Shown piece after piece: positions 1 to 5,145 of a stretch of 5,153 bases of DNA. Within the stretch, counting starts at the first letter, position 1; each line of letters begins with the position of its first letter. The stretch is from an uncultured Verrucomicrobiota bacterium. GTDB taxonomy: Bacteria > Verrucomicrobiota > Kiritimatiellia > RFP12 > UBA1067. The notes below the pieces were generated by a model. That model did not search any database and had not been told where the DNA came from. It saw only the letters and a program-made list of their open reading frames with translations. The DNA lies in the NCBI GenBank assembly GCA_945947925.1, contig CAMEZU010000145.1, forward strand, positions 1 to 5,153. Reading direction: 5' to 3'. The position numbers and the translations under genes were made by a program.

Positions 1-1
1 T

Positions 2-1039
2 GACACGGCCTGTGCGCGTCGCCTGGGCTATTGTGCGACGCGCTTCGGTTATTTCGTCTCGTTCATGCGTGAGAAATATCCCGAGGTCACGGAAATGCGC
101 CGCGTCACCAAGGAGCATGCCCAGGCGTTCGCGATGTCTGACATCTTCGCGAAGAAGTCCGGCGGCACGCGCAACGAGATCATCATGCTGATCCGCGCCG
201 TCTGGCGAGTCCTGGCCGATGACACGGAGGCGCGCCTCATTGAGAATCCCTGGGAGAAGATCCGCCGCATCCGCAAGGTTTCGCCGCGTCGTCGCGAACT
301 GACGGTCGAGGAACTGACGCGCGTCTGCTCCTCGCTGACGGGGGAGATGCGCATCCTCTTCGCGCTCGGCATCTACACCGGGCTCCGTCTCGGAGACTGC
401 GCGACGCTCAAGTGGGAGAGTGTGGACCTTGTCCGCCGGATCATCCGCGTCGTTCCCCGCAAGACGGCCAACAAGACGGGGGCCTGCGTGACGGTTGCAA
501 TCCATCCGGCGCTCATGCAGATGCTGCTCGAGCTTCCCGCGCCCCGGATCGGACAGGTCCTTCCTGAGATCGCGGCGGATTACGAGTCGGGCGGGGCGCA
601 GCTGTCGCAGCGGATCAAGTCCGTCTTCGAGAACGCCGGCATCGAGACGCAGGTCGAGGCGCCCGACGGCGGTCAGAAGCGTGTTCTCGTCGGCTTCCAT
701 TCCCTGCGGCACACGTTCGTGTCCCTGGCCGCGAATGCCGGCGTCCCACTGGCCGTCGTCCAGTCCATCGTCGGCCATGCCAGCGTCGACATGACGCGGC
801 ACTACTTCCATGAGTCCGAGGCTGCGGTCAGGTCTGCGGTCGCGGCCTTGCCGGACGTCTTAAAAGTCGGATGCGAGGAGAAACCGTCCGCCTCGGATGG
901 CGCGCATCCGCGTCTTGAGGCGGTTTACGCCGCCATTGACGGACTTTCTGACGAAGAACTGGATCTGGTGTCCGGCTATGTCGAGCGGAGGATCACCGAC
1001 CGGGTGTCGTTGAACGGAGGAGGAGCGGGTGATGCGTAA
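2..1039 (+). CDS. Tyrosine site-specific recombinase (integrase), 5'-truncated by the window edge
   Basis: This enzyme cuts and rejoins DNA at short attachment sites to integrate or excise a mobile element. The frame is open from base 2, so the true start lies upstream; the first internal Met is at base 65 and residues below are counted from it. The N-terminal part, up to about residue 65, is a helical core-binding domain of the phage-integrase SAM-like type, ending in NPWEKI. The catalytic domain has every expected residue: R108 in TGLRLGD, a likely Lys at K133 in PRKTANKT, H212 and R215 in HSLRHTF, H238 in GHAS, and nucleophile Y247 in TRHYF. An acidic tail of roughly 60 residues follows the Tyr. 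No frameshift is visible, so it is probably active. Its end overlaps the next gene. Family assignment is secure; whether it serves a prophage, satellite or integrative plasmid is open. Confidence 0.94.
   Translation, partial: DTACARRLGYCATRFGYFVSFMREKYPEVTEMRRVTKEHAQAFAMSDIFAKKSGGTRNEIIMLIRAVWRVLADDTEARLIENPWEKIRRIRKVSPRRRELTVEELTRVCSSLTGEMRILFALGIYTGLRLGDCATLKWESVDLVRRIIRVVPRKTANKTGACVTVAIHPALMQMLLELPAPRIGQVLPEIAADYESGGAQLSQRIKSVFENAGIETQVEAPDGGQKRVLVGFHSLRHTFVSLAANAGVPLAVVQSIVGHASVDMTRHYFHESEAAVRSAVAALPDVLKVGCEEKPSASDGAHPRLEAVYAAIDGLSDEELDLVSGYVERRITDRVSLNGGGAGDA
1016..1025 (+). promoter_or_regulatory. Ribosome binding site of the second gene, inside the integrase 3' end
   Basis: A strong purine run, GGAGGAGGAG, lies within the last codons of the integrase. 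It ends 6 bases before the ATG at 1032 and 3 bases before a GTG at 1029, so the spacing favours ATG. It suggests that the second gene is translated from the integrase transcript. Confidence 0.6.
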
Positions 1040-2033
1040 GGTGACATCGGAAGATGATATCGAGTTCCCGACTGAGACGCATGGCTACGGCGTCTTCGAT
1101 TCTGCGACGAAGTCCCGGCACGGCGTTTCCTGGACGGGTAAGACAAGGCATGAGCGATGTCTTGAATGCGTCAGGGGGCTTCATAAGAATCGGGTCAATG
1201 CAAACGAGGCCCGGCTAGTCGTCGCAGCGATAGGCCGGATGGTTGAAAAGGACGACGGGCCGATTCTCAACAGCGGACTCCGGAAGCGGCGGTTCGTCGA
1301 GCTTCTGACGAAGCCGGCTGTAGCCGTTTATGACGACGGCTCGAAGGACGTGTTCGAGTCCGGGGTCGCTTGCGGACAGGCACAGGTCGTGGAGCTCCTG
1401 AAACGGCTTGTCGATCGGCGGGTTGCGTTCTGCAGACGGAACCGGAGCGAATTCTTCGACAGGGAGGCGGAGAACGCATGGCGGAAGCTTGACGGTGTCC
1501 TGATGAAGGGCTTCGATGCCTGCGACGAGGTCTTTGAAAGTGCGACGGGCGTGAAGATCAAGGAGCTTCTTGACGCCGCCATTTCGTGCGAGGCGGAGTC
1601 CTGGCGAAAGGCGCAGGTCCGCATCCTGGAGGTCGAGGATGTGCGTCTCGGCCCCTATGTGCGGAAGTTCGTGAAAAGGGCTGTGATCGGGAAGGGGGTT
1701 CACTACCTCCTCCTGAAGAACGGATTGATGTATGCGACGTGCGAGGATGCGGAAGGGACGTGGGGAATCCTGAAGAAGCTCCTGACGGCGGAATCCAAGG
1801 ACGGCTTCGTGGAGATGAAGTCGGACTGGAGAGGTCGGATTGCGTCCGGTGTGAAGGGCGAGTCGAACGATATGATCACAAACATCAAACCTTTCATTCA
1901 AACGGGGAAGGGCAGCCGATACCGTCTGGCGATTCCGCCGTGGATCAAGGACTTGAAGATTGTACGCGACAAGAAGATGAAGGTCAGGAATGTGTCGGAT
2001 CCGGGAGGTTGTCTCAAGATGCTTTCGAAATAA
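1032..2033 (+). CDS. Unrecognised 333-residue protein, possible C-terminal winged helix
   Basis: I do not recognise this protein. It is soluble, charged and mostly helical by eye, with no signal peptide or membrane segment. A CLEC pair (CxxC) lies about 40 residues in, with no second pair nearby to make a classic zinc finger. The last third has a helix with EGTWGILKKLL, then DGFVEMKSDW and FIQTGKGSRYRLAIPP, which looks like the helix-strand-wing-strand pattern of a winged-helix DNA-binding domain; this is inference from the pattern only. ATG at 1032 is chosen because the strong Shine-Dalgarno run ends 6 bases before it; GTG at 1029 would add one residue. The gene overlaps the integrase by 8 bases, so the two are probably co-transcribed. 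Its third codon positions look less GC-rich than those of its neighbours, which could mean a separate origin. An accessory factor for recombination or an element cargo protein are both possible. Confidence 0.82.
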   Translation: MRKVTSEDDIEFPTETHGYGVFDSATKSRHGVSWTGKTRHERCLECVRGLHKNRVNANEARLVVAAIGRMVEKDDGPILNSGLRKRRFVELLTKPAVAVYDDGSKDVFESGVACGQAQVVELLKRLVDRRVAFCRRNRSEFFDREAENAWRKLDGVLMKGFDACDEVFESATGVKIKELLDAAISCEAESWRKAQVRILEVEDVRLGPYVRKFVKRAVIGKGVHYLLLKNGLMYATCEDAEGTWGILKKLLTAESKDGFVEMKSDWRGRIASGVKGESNDMITNIKPFIQTGKGSRYRLAIPPWIKDLKIVRDKKMKVRNVSDPGGCLKMLSK

Positions 2034-2106
2034 TCGTCCAAAGGCATGTGTACCGGTTTTCTGATGTTCTTTAAGTTTACGTTTTGACTCGTATCGTGCT
2101 TTGTTT

Positions 2107-2135
2107 TTGCATATTTCCGTCAGGGTCTATATAAT
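2107..2135 (+). promoter_or_regulatory. Sigma-70-type promoter of the HTH/replication operon
   Basis: A -35-like TTGCAT at 2107-2112 (three of six bases match TTGACA) is followed after exactly 17 bases by a perfect -10 box TATAAT at 2130-2135. Transcription would start near 2142, leaving a leader of about 74 bases before the ATG at 2216. The perfect -10 box and ideal spacing stand out in GC-rich DNA, and the site lies directly upstream of a compact four-gene operon. The start point is inferred, not shown. Confidence 0.65.
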
Positions 2136-2146
2136 GATAGTATCAT
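2134..2146. promoter_or_regulatory. 13-base perfect palindrome over the -10 box and start point (candidate operator)
   Basis: ATGATA and TATCAT flank a single central G, giving perfect 6-base arms. The site shares its first two bases with the TATAAT box and covers the expected transcription start, the classic place for a repressor to block RNA polymerase. The first two genes of the operon encode DNA-binding helix-turn-helix proteins, so autoregulation is a reasonable inference. A dimeric regulator from elsewhere could equally be the binder, and a 13-base AT-rich palindrome can arise by chance. Confidence 0.42.
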
Positions 2147-2177
2147 GTTTTGCGTTTGATTAGACTGTGCCTTGTTT

Positions 2178-2198
2178 CGCGGCCCGCGGTGGGCTGCG
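2178..2198 (+). promoter_or_regulatory. GC-rich leader hairpin just upstream of the ribosome binding site
   Basis: CGCGGCCC at 2178-2185 pairs with GGGCTGCG at 2191-2198 around the loop GCGGT: eight pairs, one of them G-U. Weaker T-G and T-A pairs at 2175-2177 with 2199-2201 could extend the stem. No T run follows on either strand, so it is not an ordinary terminator. The likely Shine-Dalgarno sequence AAAGGA (2201-2206) begins 2 bases after the main stem, so the fold could affect ribosome access or mRNA stability. It does not match a riboswitch that I recognise. Confidence 0.45.
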
Positions 2199-2215
2199 GG
2201 AAAGGACGGTAAAAC

Positions 2216-2545
2216 ATGAAAGCAGCAACGGAAGCCGCGCTGAAGGCGATCGAGACCTCGATCGTCACGATGTGCGGCGATGATGCCTCGCTCAAGATGG
2301 AGAACGTCATCAGGGCGTTCGCCGTCATGCGCGGGGACAAGCGGGCGGACCAGGCCGAGGCCGATCTGGACACGCCCATGACGCGGGCCGAAGTCGCGGC
2401 GGCGCTTCGCGTCTCGAAGGTGACGGTGACCGCCTGGGCCAAGCGCGGGATCATCCGGCGCATGGCGATTCCCGGACGGCGCAAGGCCGTCGGCTATTCG
2501 CGCAAGTCGGTCGCGGCGATCCTCAACGGGGAGGTGGCGGCATGA
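2216..2545 (+). CDS. Small helix-turn-helix DNA-binding protein, excisionase/MerR-like (HTH-1)
   Basis: A 109-residue protein with an N-terminal helical segment (residues 1-45) and a C-terminal DNA-binding domain (about 53-101). The latter reads TRAEVAAALRVSKVTVTAWAKRGII followed by GRRKAVGYSRKSV: a helix-turn-helix with the Trp-containing recognition helix and basic wing typical of the excisionase/MerR-like superfamily. Such proteins act as recombination directionality factors or small regulators in mobile elements. The ATG is preceded by AAAGGA with 9-base spacing, and the gene is first in the operon behind the promoter near 2130. It shares architecture and key positions with the next gene. 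Family-level assignment is good; the choice between excisionase, repressor and replication accessory is unresolved. Confidence 0.85.
   Translation: MKAATEAALKAIETSIVTMCGDDASLKMENVIRAFAVMRGDKRADQAEADLDTPMTRAEVAAALRVSKVTVTAWAKRGIIRRMAIPGRRKAVGYSRKSVAAILNGEVAA
2247..2264. repeat. Perfect inverted repeat inside the start of HTH-1
   Basis: CGATCGAG and CTCGATCG are separated by two bases (AC), an 18-base inverted repeat starting 31 bases after the A of the ATG. The two-base spacer is too short for a full RNA hairpin loop, though a slightly opened one could form. As DNA, a two-fold symmetric site could bind a dimer. It encodes AIETSIV, so codon choice alone could explain it. Confidence 0.35.
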
Positions 2546-2880
2546 GCGCGGCGAACGCCCAGACGAAGGCCGTCGTGAGGACGCTCCTTGCGACGGATGC
2601 GGCGGTCACGGCAGAGCAGGTGCGTCTCGTCATGGAGATCCTCGACGGCGGAACGCCCCCGAAGGCACCGCCCGGCGGTCCCCTGGGGCGTGTCGTCCAC
2701 CGGCGCGAGGTCATGTCCCTGCTCGGGGTCTGCCCGCGCACGGTTGACAACCTTCGCGCGAGGGGCCTTCTGACGCCCGTCTACGGCATCGGGCGCAAGG
2801 TGATCGGATACACCGAGGCGTCCGTGCGAGGCCTCGCAGAGGTGGGGAAGACCGCCTCCCGTACGGAAGGAGGCGAGTGA
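2542..2880 (+). CDS. Second small helix-turn-helix protein, paralogue of HTH-1 (HTH-2)
   Basis: A 112-residue protein: helical N-terminus (about 1-37), a Gly/Pro-rich linker (TPPKAPPGGPLG, 38-49), then an HTH domain (about 50-98) with HRREVMSLLGVCPRTVDNLR, ARGLL and GIGRKVIGYTEASV. The conserved frame R-EV---L-V---TV---A-RG----G-RK--GY---SV is shared with HTH-1 in the same order and spacing, pointing to duplication followed by divergence. The ATG overlaps the HTH-1 stop as ATGA, and GGAGG at 2530-2534 lies 7 bases upstream, so translation is probably coupled. The Trp of the HTH-1 recognition helix is Leu here, so DNA specificity may differ. Expected role: excisionase-like or regulatory; exact job unknown. 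Confidence 0.83.
   Translation: MSAANAQTKAVVRTLLATDAAVTAEQVRLVMEILDGGTPPKAPPGGPLGRVVHRREVMSLLGVCPRTVDNLRARGLLTPVYGIGRKVIGYTEASVRGLAEVGKTASRTEGGE
2867..2873 (+). promoter_or_regulatory. Ribosome binding site deciding the start of the RepA-like gene
   Basis: AAGGAGG ends 6 bases before the ATG at 2880 but only 3 bases before the in-frame GTG at 2877. Spacing therefore favours ATG, which overlaps the TGA of HTH-2 by one base. The same GTG-ATG pair with the same spacing occurs at 1029-1034. Confidence 0.6.
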
Positions 2881-4133
2881 TGGACGGTTCGTGCATCAGC
2901 CTGCCCGCTCCCGGTCGGTTCGGTGATCGTCCCGGGGATCCGAAGGAAGATCTCCTCGTCGGGGCCGGAATCGACTTCGCCGGTGCGCGGGAGTTCTTCC
3001 TCCGGACTCTGCCGCCGTTCGACTGGATCGTCGAGGACATGCTCGCCGTCGGACAGGACGCGCAGCGCGGCTTCAAGGGGGATCTTGTCGCCGGAAGCAA
3101 GGGAAGGAAAAGCTTCTTCGCGATCCAGCTCGGACTCCTGGTCGCCGCCGGGCGCGATGTCTTCGGCTATCGCGTGCCGAAGGCCCGCAAGGTCGCCTAC
3201 CTCAATCTCGAGCTGGTGACTCGCGGCTTCCAGGAACGCGTCCTCAGGATGTGCCGCTCCCTCGGGATCGATCCGCATGAAGTCTGGCGGAACTTCACGC
3301 CCCTGACGCTTCCGGTTCCCGGCAGGATCCGGGAGGAGGCCGTCCTAGACGCCTTCGTGGACAAGCTGCGGCGGGAGTCCTGCGAGCTCGTGATCATCGA
3401 CCCGCAGTACAAGCTCTACGAACCCGGCGAGGACGAGTCGACGGGTGTCGGTCTGAGCGGCGTCCTCCGCTTCCGCGACCGGATCATCACGGATGCCCGT
3501 GCGGCGGTTCTCATGGTCATGCACGACAGCAAGGGCGGAAACACGGGCGACCGGCGCATCACGGACCGTGGCGCCGGTTCCGGCTTTGCGGGCCGGGACT
3601 ATGACGCGCGCTTTGTGCTGACGCCTCACGCGGACGGTGACGACAGCCACGTCGTGCTCTCGTCGAGTTCCCGCTACCGCGCCAGGCGCCCGGACAGGAC
3701 GCTGACCTTTGACAACGGCGCGATGGTCTTCGTCTGCGCGGATGAGATCGATCCGTGTCAGCAGACCTCCGCTTCCGAGGGCGAGGCGAGGGTGAGGAAA
3801 GCCCGGGAGCAGAGGCTCGATGCTGATGCGGCCCTGTACGCGCGAGTCATTGACAATATCATCGGCGACCGGCATGGAGTCCTGATTGACAGAAGTTCGT
3901 TTGTCAAGGATCTCGCCCGTCGGGCGAACTGCGGCGTCAACTGTGCGCGGGATCAGATCGACGCGGCGGTGGCCGACGGTCGGATTGCCCAGGTGCAGGA
4001 GTCGAGGCTCCTCCCCAACGGGGAGTTCGGGCCGATCCTGCATGCGAAGAACCTGTACGGGCGTCAGGAGGACGTCGACAGGTATCTGGACGATGTCCGG
4101 CGGAGGGGTGGAAATGTCCGAGAGGCCTGTTAG
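2880..4133 (+). CDS. RepA-like AAA/RecA-fold ATPase, probable replicative helicase of the element
   Basis: A 417-residue cytoplasmic ATPase of the RepA/AAA_25 type (RecA fold, related to hexameric plasmid helicases such as RSF1010 RepA). Counted from the ATG at 2880: a Walker A-like AGSKGRKS at 71-78 with K77 and S78; YLNLEL with E111, matching the catalytic Glu position of RepA/DnaB-type helicases; Walker B LVIIDP with D174; and MHDSKGG with H215, followed by RGAGSG (230-235) and RDYDARFVLTPH, the switch/sensor and Arg region. The residue before the Walker A Lys is Arg rather than the canonical Gly. After about residue 305 comes a separate C-terminal domain (LYARVIDNI... to about 390) that looks like a winged helix. 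The gene follows HTH-2 with a 1-base overlap and runs 20 bases into the primase-like gene. DNA unwinding at the element origin is the best reading; an origin-binding ATPase without helicase activity is the alternative. Confidence 0.84.
   Translation: MDGSCISLPAPGRFGDRPGDPKEDLLVGAGIDFAGAREFFLRTLPPFDWIVEDMLAVGQDAQRGFKGDLVAGSKGRKSFFAIQLGLLVAAGRDVFGYRVPKARKVAYLNLELVTRGFQERVLRMCRSLGIDPHEVWRNFTPLTLPVPGRIREEAVLDAFVDKLRRESCELVIIDPQYKLYEPGEDESTGVGLSGVLRFRDRIITDARAAVLMVMHDSKGGNTGDRRITDRGAGSGFAGRDYDARFVLTPHADGDDSHVVLSSSSRYRARRPDRTLTFDNGAMVFVCADEIDPCQQTSASEGEARVRKAREQRLDADAALYARVIDNIIGDRHGVLIDRSSFVKDLARRANCGVNCARDQIDAAVADGRIAQVQESRLLPNGEFGPILHAKNLYGRQEDVDRYLDDVRRRGGNVREAC
4102..4106 (+). promoter_or_regulatory. 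Ribosome binding site deciding the start of the primase-like gene
   Basis: GGAGG lies inside the end of the RepA-like gene, 7 bases before the ATG at 4114. The frame is open further upstream, to about 3886, but that stretch overlaps the RepA-like gene, is Arg/Ser-rich like a shadow frame, and has no better start. A GTG at 4108 is too close to the site to use it. Confidence 0.6.
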
Positions 4134-5034
4134 GATCGGGGAGACGCGCTTCATGTCGTTTTTTGAATATCTCGCCAGGTTCGGCAAGGATCCTCGCTTC
4201 GTCAGCGTACCGACGGTGGCATTGGCCATATGTCAGGCGCGAATGTCCGGATTTTCGCGGGAGGAGCGCGAAGACTGTCTTGCCGGGCGCGGGGTCGGCA
4301 GGGAGATCGTTTCTGAGGCCGAGGCATGGCTCTCGCGAAGATGCGGAACCCTGCGTGTGACTGGACCGGAGCGGTTGTTCGTGCGCCGCATGATTGAGGC
4401 CGGACATCGGTGGTCCGGAAGTGAAGGCATCCGGCTTGAGACCGTTTCCCCCGTCGCGATGGGCCGGGATGCGGATCGTCAGCGCAGGCTGTTGCTTGAG
4501 ACCCTGCATGCGGACTGGAGGGGATTGCCAATTGAGGATGAAATTGACCAGCGGAACGTCCCGATCAATCAGCTTTCGTCAGACGGCGTCTCGTTGCTGA
4601 ACTGCCGTCATGCGCTACTCGTCTTCCCGGAGATGTCGCTTCGGGACCAGTATCTGTTCTTTCTTGGAACGGTCATGGCAGGGGCTCTGCCGCTGAAGGC
4701 CGTTGTCTGTGAGACTTCCATGCGGTTCGGACGGACCTGGCTCCATGGAATCGTGAGGCTTTCCGAGTGTCCGGACAGGGTTCCGGGTTTGCAACCCGCG
4801 AACAAGCCGGTGCGCGAGGATCTGCGGCTTGAGGACTGCGACCTCTACTTCGATCAGGTCAGGGATCTCTACCGATGGACGCGCTCGGATCCCGATTCGC
4901 GGTATCGGTGCAGCATTGACCTTGTCGATCCGTATGTGACGGTCAAGCTGCCGGGAACGGATCCGGTGCGCAGGTGTGCGTCGCGAGTGCTGTTCCTGGC
5001 ATCCCCCGATCAGTTCCCGGACGCCCTCTTCTGA
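4114..5034 (+). CDS. Primase-like protein, possibly a catalytically degenerate AEP-type primase
   Basis: A 306-residue soluble protein with no exact match that I can name. Its C-terminal half resembles, from memory, AEP-type primases of mobile elements. In those I recall a core near R-YALVEFDE-PLEEQ, then SGGKSIHG-VRV, then TRLPG. Here the order is kept as RHALLVFPEMSLRDQ (165-179), GRTWLHGIVRL (196-206, H201) and VKLPG (277-281). The two acidic residues of motif I appear as Val and Pro, and the Ser of the SxH motif appears as Trp, while His and LPG survive. The N-terminal half (about 1-130) has charged helices and SPVAM near 112. Position behind a RepA-like ATPase, as in helicase-primase modules, supports a replication role. 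It may be an inactive or repurposed primase, or an unrelated protein. ATG at 4114 is chosen for its ribosome site; it overlaps the upstream gene by 20 bases. Existence of the gene is much surer than its function. Confidence 0.8.
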   Translation: MSERPVRIGETRFMSFFEYLARFGKDPRFVSVPTVALAICQARMSGFSREEREDCLAGRGVGREIVSEAEAWLSRRCGTLRVTGPERLFVRRMIEAGHRWSGSEGIRLETVSPVAMGRDADRQRRLLLETLHADWRGLPIEDEIDQRNVPINQLSSDGVSLLNCRHALLVFPEMSLRDQYLFFLGTVMAGALPLKAVVCETSMRFGRTWLHGIVRLSECPDRVPGLQPANKPVREDLRLEDCDLYFDQVRDLYRWTRSDPDSRYRCSIDLVDPYVTVKLPGTDPVRRCASRVLFLASPDQFPDALF

Positions 5035-5042
5035 CAGACACG

Positions 5043-5057
5043 CACACACACACACAC
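5043..5057 (+). repeat. CA dinucleotide repeat
   Basis: Seven CA units plus a final C in a row lie just after the stop of the primase-like gene. The distal part also forms the 5' arm of the hairpin at 5050-5080. Such tracts can change length by slippage, which would alter the outer part of the fold. Confidence 0.85.
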
Positions 5058-5080
5058 TCCCCCTAAAGGGGAGAGTGTGT
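5050..5080 (+). terminator. Terminator-like hairpin after the operon
   Basis: Bases 5050-5062 pair with 5068-5080 around the loop CTAAA. The inner six pairs include four C-G, one A·A mismatch follows, and six A/C to G/T pairs from the CA repeat complete the stem, for 12 pairs in total. The position 16 bases after the last stop codon fits a transcription terminator. However, the following bases (ATGTCTGTAAATCTG) do not form a real T run, so it may be a weak terminator or an mRNA-stabilising end. Confidence 0.5.
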
Positions 5081-5083
5081 ATG

Positions 5084-5117
5084 TCTGTAAATCTGTAAGC
5101 CTGTATGTGTCTGTCGA
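5084..5117 (+). repeat. Short CTGT-type repeats at 8-base spacing (iteron-like)
   Basis: TCTGTAA at 5084 and again at 5092, then CCTGTAT at 5100, are spaced exactly 8 bases apart; TCTGTCG at 5110 follows 10 bases later. GTCTGTCGA at 5109-5117 is repeated exactly at 5145-5153, a 36-base step, and the second copy is cut by the window end. Short direct repeats beside replication genes can be protein-binding sites at an origin, but these units are shorter than typical plasmid iterons. Confidence 0.5.
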
Positions 5118-5145
5118 GAGGAAGAAAGAAGCAAAGAAGGAGAGG
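5116..5145 (+). other. Purine-rich tract
   Basis: Of 30 bases all but one (C at 5132) are A or G. The tract lies between the two GTCTGTCGA copies. It contains AAGGAG, which could serve as a ribosome site for a gene beginning beyond the window, or it may be a strand-asymmetric element of an origin. No start codon follows inside the window. Confidence 0.5.

Larger units (their letters stand above)
2034..2215 (+). promoter_or_regulatory. AT-rich intergenic regulatory region ahead of the replication operon
   Basis: This 182-base gap is the only long non-coding stretch between genes and is clearly richer in A and T than the rest of the window, particularly around 2070-2160. It holds a promoter, a palindrome over the start region, and a leader hairpin, listed separately. 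I see no convincing terminator for the upstream genes: nothing after the TAA at 2031-2033 forms a GC-rich stem followed by a T run, so read-through from the integrase pair is possible. No small coding frame with a ribosome binding site is evident. Confidence 0.7.

Noticed and set aside
1..64. Attachment site or tRNA end at the left edge of the window
   Set aside because: The bases are an open coding continuation of the integrase N-terminal domain, and no tRNA-like fold is seen.
1215..1901. Minus-strand open frame of 228 codons opposite the unrecognised second gene
   Set aside because: The + strand frame has a strong ribosome site and fits the co-oriented gene order. The antisense frame has no clear start signal or familiar motif.
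1586..2074. Plus-strand 162-codon frame overlapping the second gene
   Set aside because: It sits inside another reading frame of the second gene, has low-complexity Gly/Arg-rich composition and no suitable ribosome site.
2084..2115. A second promoter using TTGACT at 2084-2089
   Set aside because: The -35-like box is good, but no acceptable -10 hexamer lies 16-18 bases downstream; the pair at 2107/2130 is far better.
2178..2200. The leader hairpin as a rho-independent terminator
   Set aside because: No T run follows the stem on either strand, and a ribosome site follows at once.
3886..4113. Upstream extension of the primase-like gene
   Set aside because: The extension is Arg/Ser/Thr-rich like a shadow frame and lies inside the RepA-like gene. 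ATG 4114 has a properly spaced GGAGG.
3345..4229. Long minus-strand open frame of 294 codons opposite the RepA-like gene
   Set aside because: It lies fully antisense to a gene with clear ATPase motifs, has no recognisable domain, and long antisense frames are common in GC-rich coding DNA.
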